A DNA stretch of 7,714 nucleotides from Lysobacteraceae bacterium (GTDB lineage Bacteria > Pseudomonadota > Gammaproteobacteria > Xanthomonadales > Xanthomonadaceae), in the NCBI GenBank assembly GCA_028293685.1, contig JAQGOI010000180.1:1-7714 (forward strand). Reading direction: 5' to 3'. The position numbers were made by a program, and so were the translations under genes. Below the pieces are notes generated by a model. That model saw only the letters and a list, made by a program, of their open reading frames with translations, was not told the origin of the DNA and did no database searches. Of the stretch, positions 6,056 through 7,714 are shown piece by piece. How positions within the stretch are numbered: the first letter of the stretch is position 1; each line of letters begins with the position of its first letter.

Positions 6056-6084
6056 GGCGGCGACACACCTGGCCGCCGGTTTCC
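6056..6084 (+). terminator. Candidate terminator of the 70-residue gene
   Basis: GGCGGC (6056-6061) and GCCGCC (6072-6077) form a perfect 6-bp stem with a 10-base loop, starting at the base after the stop codon and followed by GGTTTCC. The T-run is short, so this is a weak intrinsic terminator at best. Confidence 0.4.
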
Positions 6085-6131
6085 ATCGCGCAAAGCCGAC
6101 CAGCCGCAGCCTGAGGGCGGTTCGCCAACGA

Positions 6132-6149
6132 AGTCGCGTCGGTGCGACT
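6132..6149. terminator. Candidate hairpin between convergent genes
   Basis: AGTCGC (6132-6137) and GCGACT (6144-6149) form a perfect 6-bp stem with a 6-base loop. It lies 18 bases beyond the stop of the minus-strand membrane protein and 77 bases beyond the stop of the plus-strand small gene. On the minus strand TCGTT follows. It could end the membrane-protein transcript, but the tail is not U-rich enough to be sure. Confidence 0.4.
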
Positions 6150-6166
6150 CCGGCAGGGACGTCGCT

Positions 6167-7060
6167 TCAGGCCGTCAGCGCAGTAGTCGGGGCGGGCCGC
6201 TCGGCGCTGATGCTGCACACGTCGCGCCACATGTAGTACATGACGCCGAACATCACGACGTAAAGGCTGATCATGATTGCAATGTAGAGCGGTACCACGA
6301 CCACAAGCATCAGCCACACGCTCACCAGCTTGGCAAGGAAGGCGAGCAGCCCAACCACCAGCGCGATCGCCAGCATCACCACGAAGCCGCCGATCAGGCT
6401 CACGATCAGCAGCACCAGCATCGGCAGCAGATTCTTGAGACTGCCCAGGAATCCATCGCCGAGCGCGCCCCGGATGCCGCGGCCGGCCAGGGCGACCTGT
6501 CCAAATCCGATTGCGTAAACGCCACTGAACAACAGGGCGAATACCGCTCCCAACGCCATGGCGGTGCCGAACCCGGCGGGCAGCTGCATCGCCGTCGGTG
6601 GGACTTTGCCGGCCTGCGCCACCAACTGCATGTACCACGTTGCGATTCCAGTTCCCGCGACCCCAACGATCACCAGCGCTGCAACCAGGTACACCCCAAG
6701 CATCGCCAAACCGAAACCAATCAGGCGCATGGCCCCACCACCGCTGCGGTACGCGGCGAAGACATCGCTCGCCTTCGCGGGGCGTTCGTTCTCGGTGGCA
6801 TCGATCATGCCCAGGTAACCGCCGATGAGCGGAACCATCAGGATGCCGGCGACCATCGAGAACAACATGATCACGCCCACCATTGCCGGCCCCGGCTTCA
6901 TCGCCAACTGCAGCGGAAACGTGATGGCTGATGGCAACAGTGCCATCACCATGATCAGTCCGGCCCCACCGAACAACGCCCTGGCGTTGTGTCGGCCCAG
7001 GTTGACGGCACTCTTGAGCCAACCGATTCCGGCCAGCGGTCCCACGGCACGTGTCGTCAT
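6167..7060 (-). CDS. Multi-pass membrane protein, BPSS1780 family-like
   Basis: This 297-residue inner-membrane protein has six or more hydrophobic segments: about 28-50, 60-84, 112-136, 163-190, 211-244 and 247-277, the last two long enough to be split. The N-terminal soluble patch (GIGWLKSAVNLGRHNARALF), the two-helix unit ending in PLIGGYLGMIDATENERPA, and the following DVFAAYRSGGG amphipathic stretch resemble the BPSS1780 family (uncharacterised membrane proteins of Burkholderia and Xanthomonadales). The ATG at 7060 is chosen because GGGGA lies about five bases upstream. An in-frame ATG at 7072 would add four residues. The open frame continues to 7204 but that extension is polar, Arg-rich and unlike the family. 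It converges on the 70-residue gene and appears monocistronic. The molecular role of the family is unknown. Confidence 0.85.
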   Translation of the reverse strand: MTTRAVGPLAGIGWLKSAVNLGRHNARALFGGAGLIMVMALLPSAITFPLQLAMKPGPAMVGVIMLFSMVAGILMVPLIGGYLGMIDATENERPAKASDVFAAYRSGGGAMRLIGFGLAMLGVYLVAALVIVGVAGTGIATWYMQLVAQAGKVPPTAMQLPAGFGTAMALGAVFALLFSGVYAIGFGQVALAGRGIRGALGDGFLGSLKNLLPMLVLLIVSLIGGFVVMLAIALVVGLLAFLAKLVSVWLMLVVVVPLYIAIMISLYVVMFGVMYYMWRDVCSISAERPAPTTALTA

Positions 7061-7091
7061 GACGGTCCCCATTGAAAACGTGTTTCGCCAT

Positions 7092-7106
7092 GCGCCGATC
7101 CGGCGC
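7092..7106. repeat. GC-rich palindrome upstream of the BPSS1780-like gene
   Basis: GCGCCG-ATC-CGGCGC, a perfect 6-bp dyad with a 3-base centre, 32-46 bases before the ATG at 7060. It could be an operator or a leader hairpin; in DNA this GC-rich it may also be chance. Confidence 0.35.
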
Positions 7107-7390
7107 GCAGCGGCCTCCCCCGAAGGTCGATGGGATTGTGCATGAGAATGAAGGCTGTGATCGCCTTGCTGTGACTCTGGTGCCGCGCGACCTGGAGCGC
7201 GCATGCGATCGAGCCGTTAGGCGGCGATGGCTTGTTGTGCTGGCCGAGCCGGCGCTGACCGTCTTGGATCAGGAGTCAGATAGCCGCTGGACGCTGAAAG
7301 ACGAGTTGTGTTGCTGGTCCTTTCGACTCGGCAACAACGCGTCTCGATGTGGGCGGACGGCGGTTGGTGGCTATGGGTTCCACCGAATCA

Positions 7391-7577
7391 TGCGCTGCAA
7401 CATAGGTTTCGCGCGGATTTCCTTAACTTCGTCCTCCTAGGTGCCCCCAAAAATGCCCCCAAACCTTTAATGTAGGGACAGAGTTGGGGTTGTTTGCATT
7501 CCTTGACCGAAACGGGTGTGCACGGGGCTCGCTCAAATCTGCGCTGCAAAATAATGATTGCGCAGAATTTGACTCGT
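7391..7577. repeat. Diverged direct repeat pair (TGCGCTGCAA core)
   Basis: TGCGCTGCAA occurs at 7391-7400 and 7540-7549. The roughly 25 bases after each copy are also alignable with gaps (ATA, then a CGCGC/TGCGC block, then GGATTT/GAATTT). On the minus strand both copies can be read as related short peptides sharing VK at the start and LQR in the middle. This suggests an old duplication or the two ends of a lost segment of about 150 bp. Confidence 0.4.
7442..7463. repeat. Tandem TGCCCCCAAA repeat
   Basis: TGCCCCCAAA at 7442-7451 and again at 7454-7463, two bases apart (12-bp period). On the minus strand this reads as two TTTGGGGGCA units. From memory, similar tandem G-rich units occur just upstream of tyrosine-integrase genes, but no integrase is readable here. 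Confidence 0.6.
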
Positions 7578-7714
7578 AGCCGAGGAAACCTACCGTCAGA
7601 GCTACCGCCGCTCATTGATGGGGCTCAATCGCCTAACGCGATATCTAGCGTCCCGGGGCGCGCTCTGCGCATGCGACATCCGGATGTTCTATTGCTGCCG
7701 TACCCACTTCCCAC

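Larger units (their letters stand above)
7061..7714. other. Gene-free stretch at the right edge, reduced GC after about 7205
   Basis: No frame here gives a protein with recognisable family features, plausible start and ribosome site. The first ~145 bases are the leader of the BPSS1780-like gene. From about 7205 base composition drops relative to the coding part, and short repeats appear. No tRNA cloverleaf, integrase or transposase could be read on either strand. TAGGAGG on the minus strand at 7439-7433 looks like a strong ribosome site, but no start codon lies within reach, as if a coding start had been lost. Best read as an intergenic remnant or a junction with acquired DNA. Confidence 0.5.

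Noticed and set aside
7061..7204. 48-residue N-terminal extension of the BPSS1780-like protein
   Set aside because: The extension is polar and Arg/Gly/Ser-rich, has no good ribosome site, and contains the GC palindrome. GGGGA just before 7060 supports the shorter form.
7388..7615. Minus-strand 75-codon frame in the right-hand stretch
   Set aside because: No ribosome site before its ATG, no recognisable fold, and it runs through the tandem TTTGGGGGCA repeat. Kept only as a hint that part of the repeat was once coding.
7216..7637. Integron-cassette-like geometry: GTTAGGC at 7216-7222 and GCCTAAC at 7631-7637
   Set aside because: The core 7-mers are oriented as expected for a cassette of about 415 bp, and GCGCATGCGA lies near both. 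But neither side folds into the paired arms of an attC site, no matching partner core lies in range on either side, and the cassette would hold no gene. About one such 7-mer is expected by chance in this window.
7560..7714. Possible tRNA or attachment-site gene at the right edge
   Set aside because: Neither strand gives an acceptor stem with the D and T arms at proper spacing, and no GGTTCGAATCC-type T-loop was found.

Overview
The window is GC-rich, with strong G/C third-position bias in the coding parts. Its gene content points to a gammaproteobacterium of the Xanthomonadales type (Stenotrophomonas, Lysobacter, Luteimonas or Rhodanobacter relatives). That placement is an inference from gene families and arrangement, since no marker gene is present.

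The left 4.5 kb is one minus-strand operon for a tripartite RND multidrug pump. In transcription order it holds a small two-helix membrane protein (4453-4196), a short-chain dehydrogenase/reductase-fold protein (4199-3282), a periplasmic adaptor lipoprotein of the MexE/OqxA/SmeV type (3285-2080), and the inner-membrane pump of the MexF/OqxB/SmeW type (from 1921, running off the left edge after 640 codons). The first three genes are joined by ATGA stop/start overlaps. The adaptor and pump are separated by a 158-bp spacer containing a strong inverted repeat. A LysR-type regulator (4578-5624) is transcribed divergently from a shared 124-bp control region with a perfect ATTAGT-C-ACTAAT palindrome. 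The layout (LysR, SDR, adaptor, pump) matches the known Stenotrophomonas maltophilia smeRv / smeU1-V-W-U2-X locus, except for the extra small membrane protein at the front. If the parallel holds, a second SDR and an outer-membrane channel gene lie beyond the left edge.

To the right is a 70-residue orphan protein with a good ribosome binding site (5843-6055), preceded by a repeat-plus-hairpin element. Convergent to it is a multi-pass membrane protein resembling the BPSS1780 family (7060-6167). Candidate hairpins lie between the two 3' ends.

The last ~650 bp (7061-7714) has no convincing gene. It is visibly less GC-rich than the rest and carries a tandem TGCCCCCAAA repeat and a diverged direct repeat. 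It looks like a junction with, or a remnant of, acquired DNA, but no integrase, tRNA or transposase can be read in it.

The most notable points are the SDR protein lacking the catalytic Lys (and probably the Ser), the doubly coupled four-gene pump operon with an unfamiliar small membrane protein, and the structured adaptor-pump spacer.
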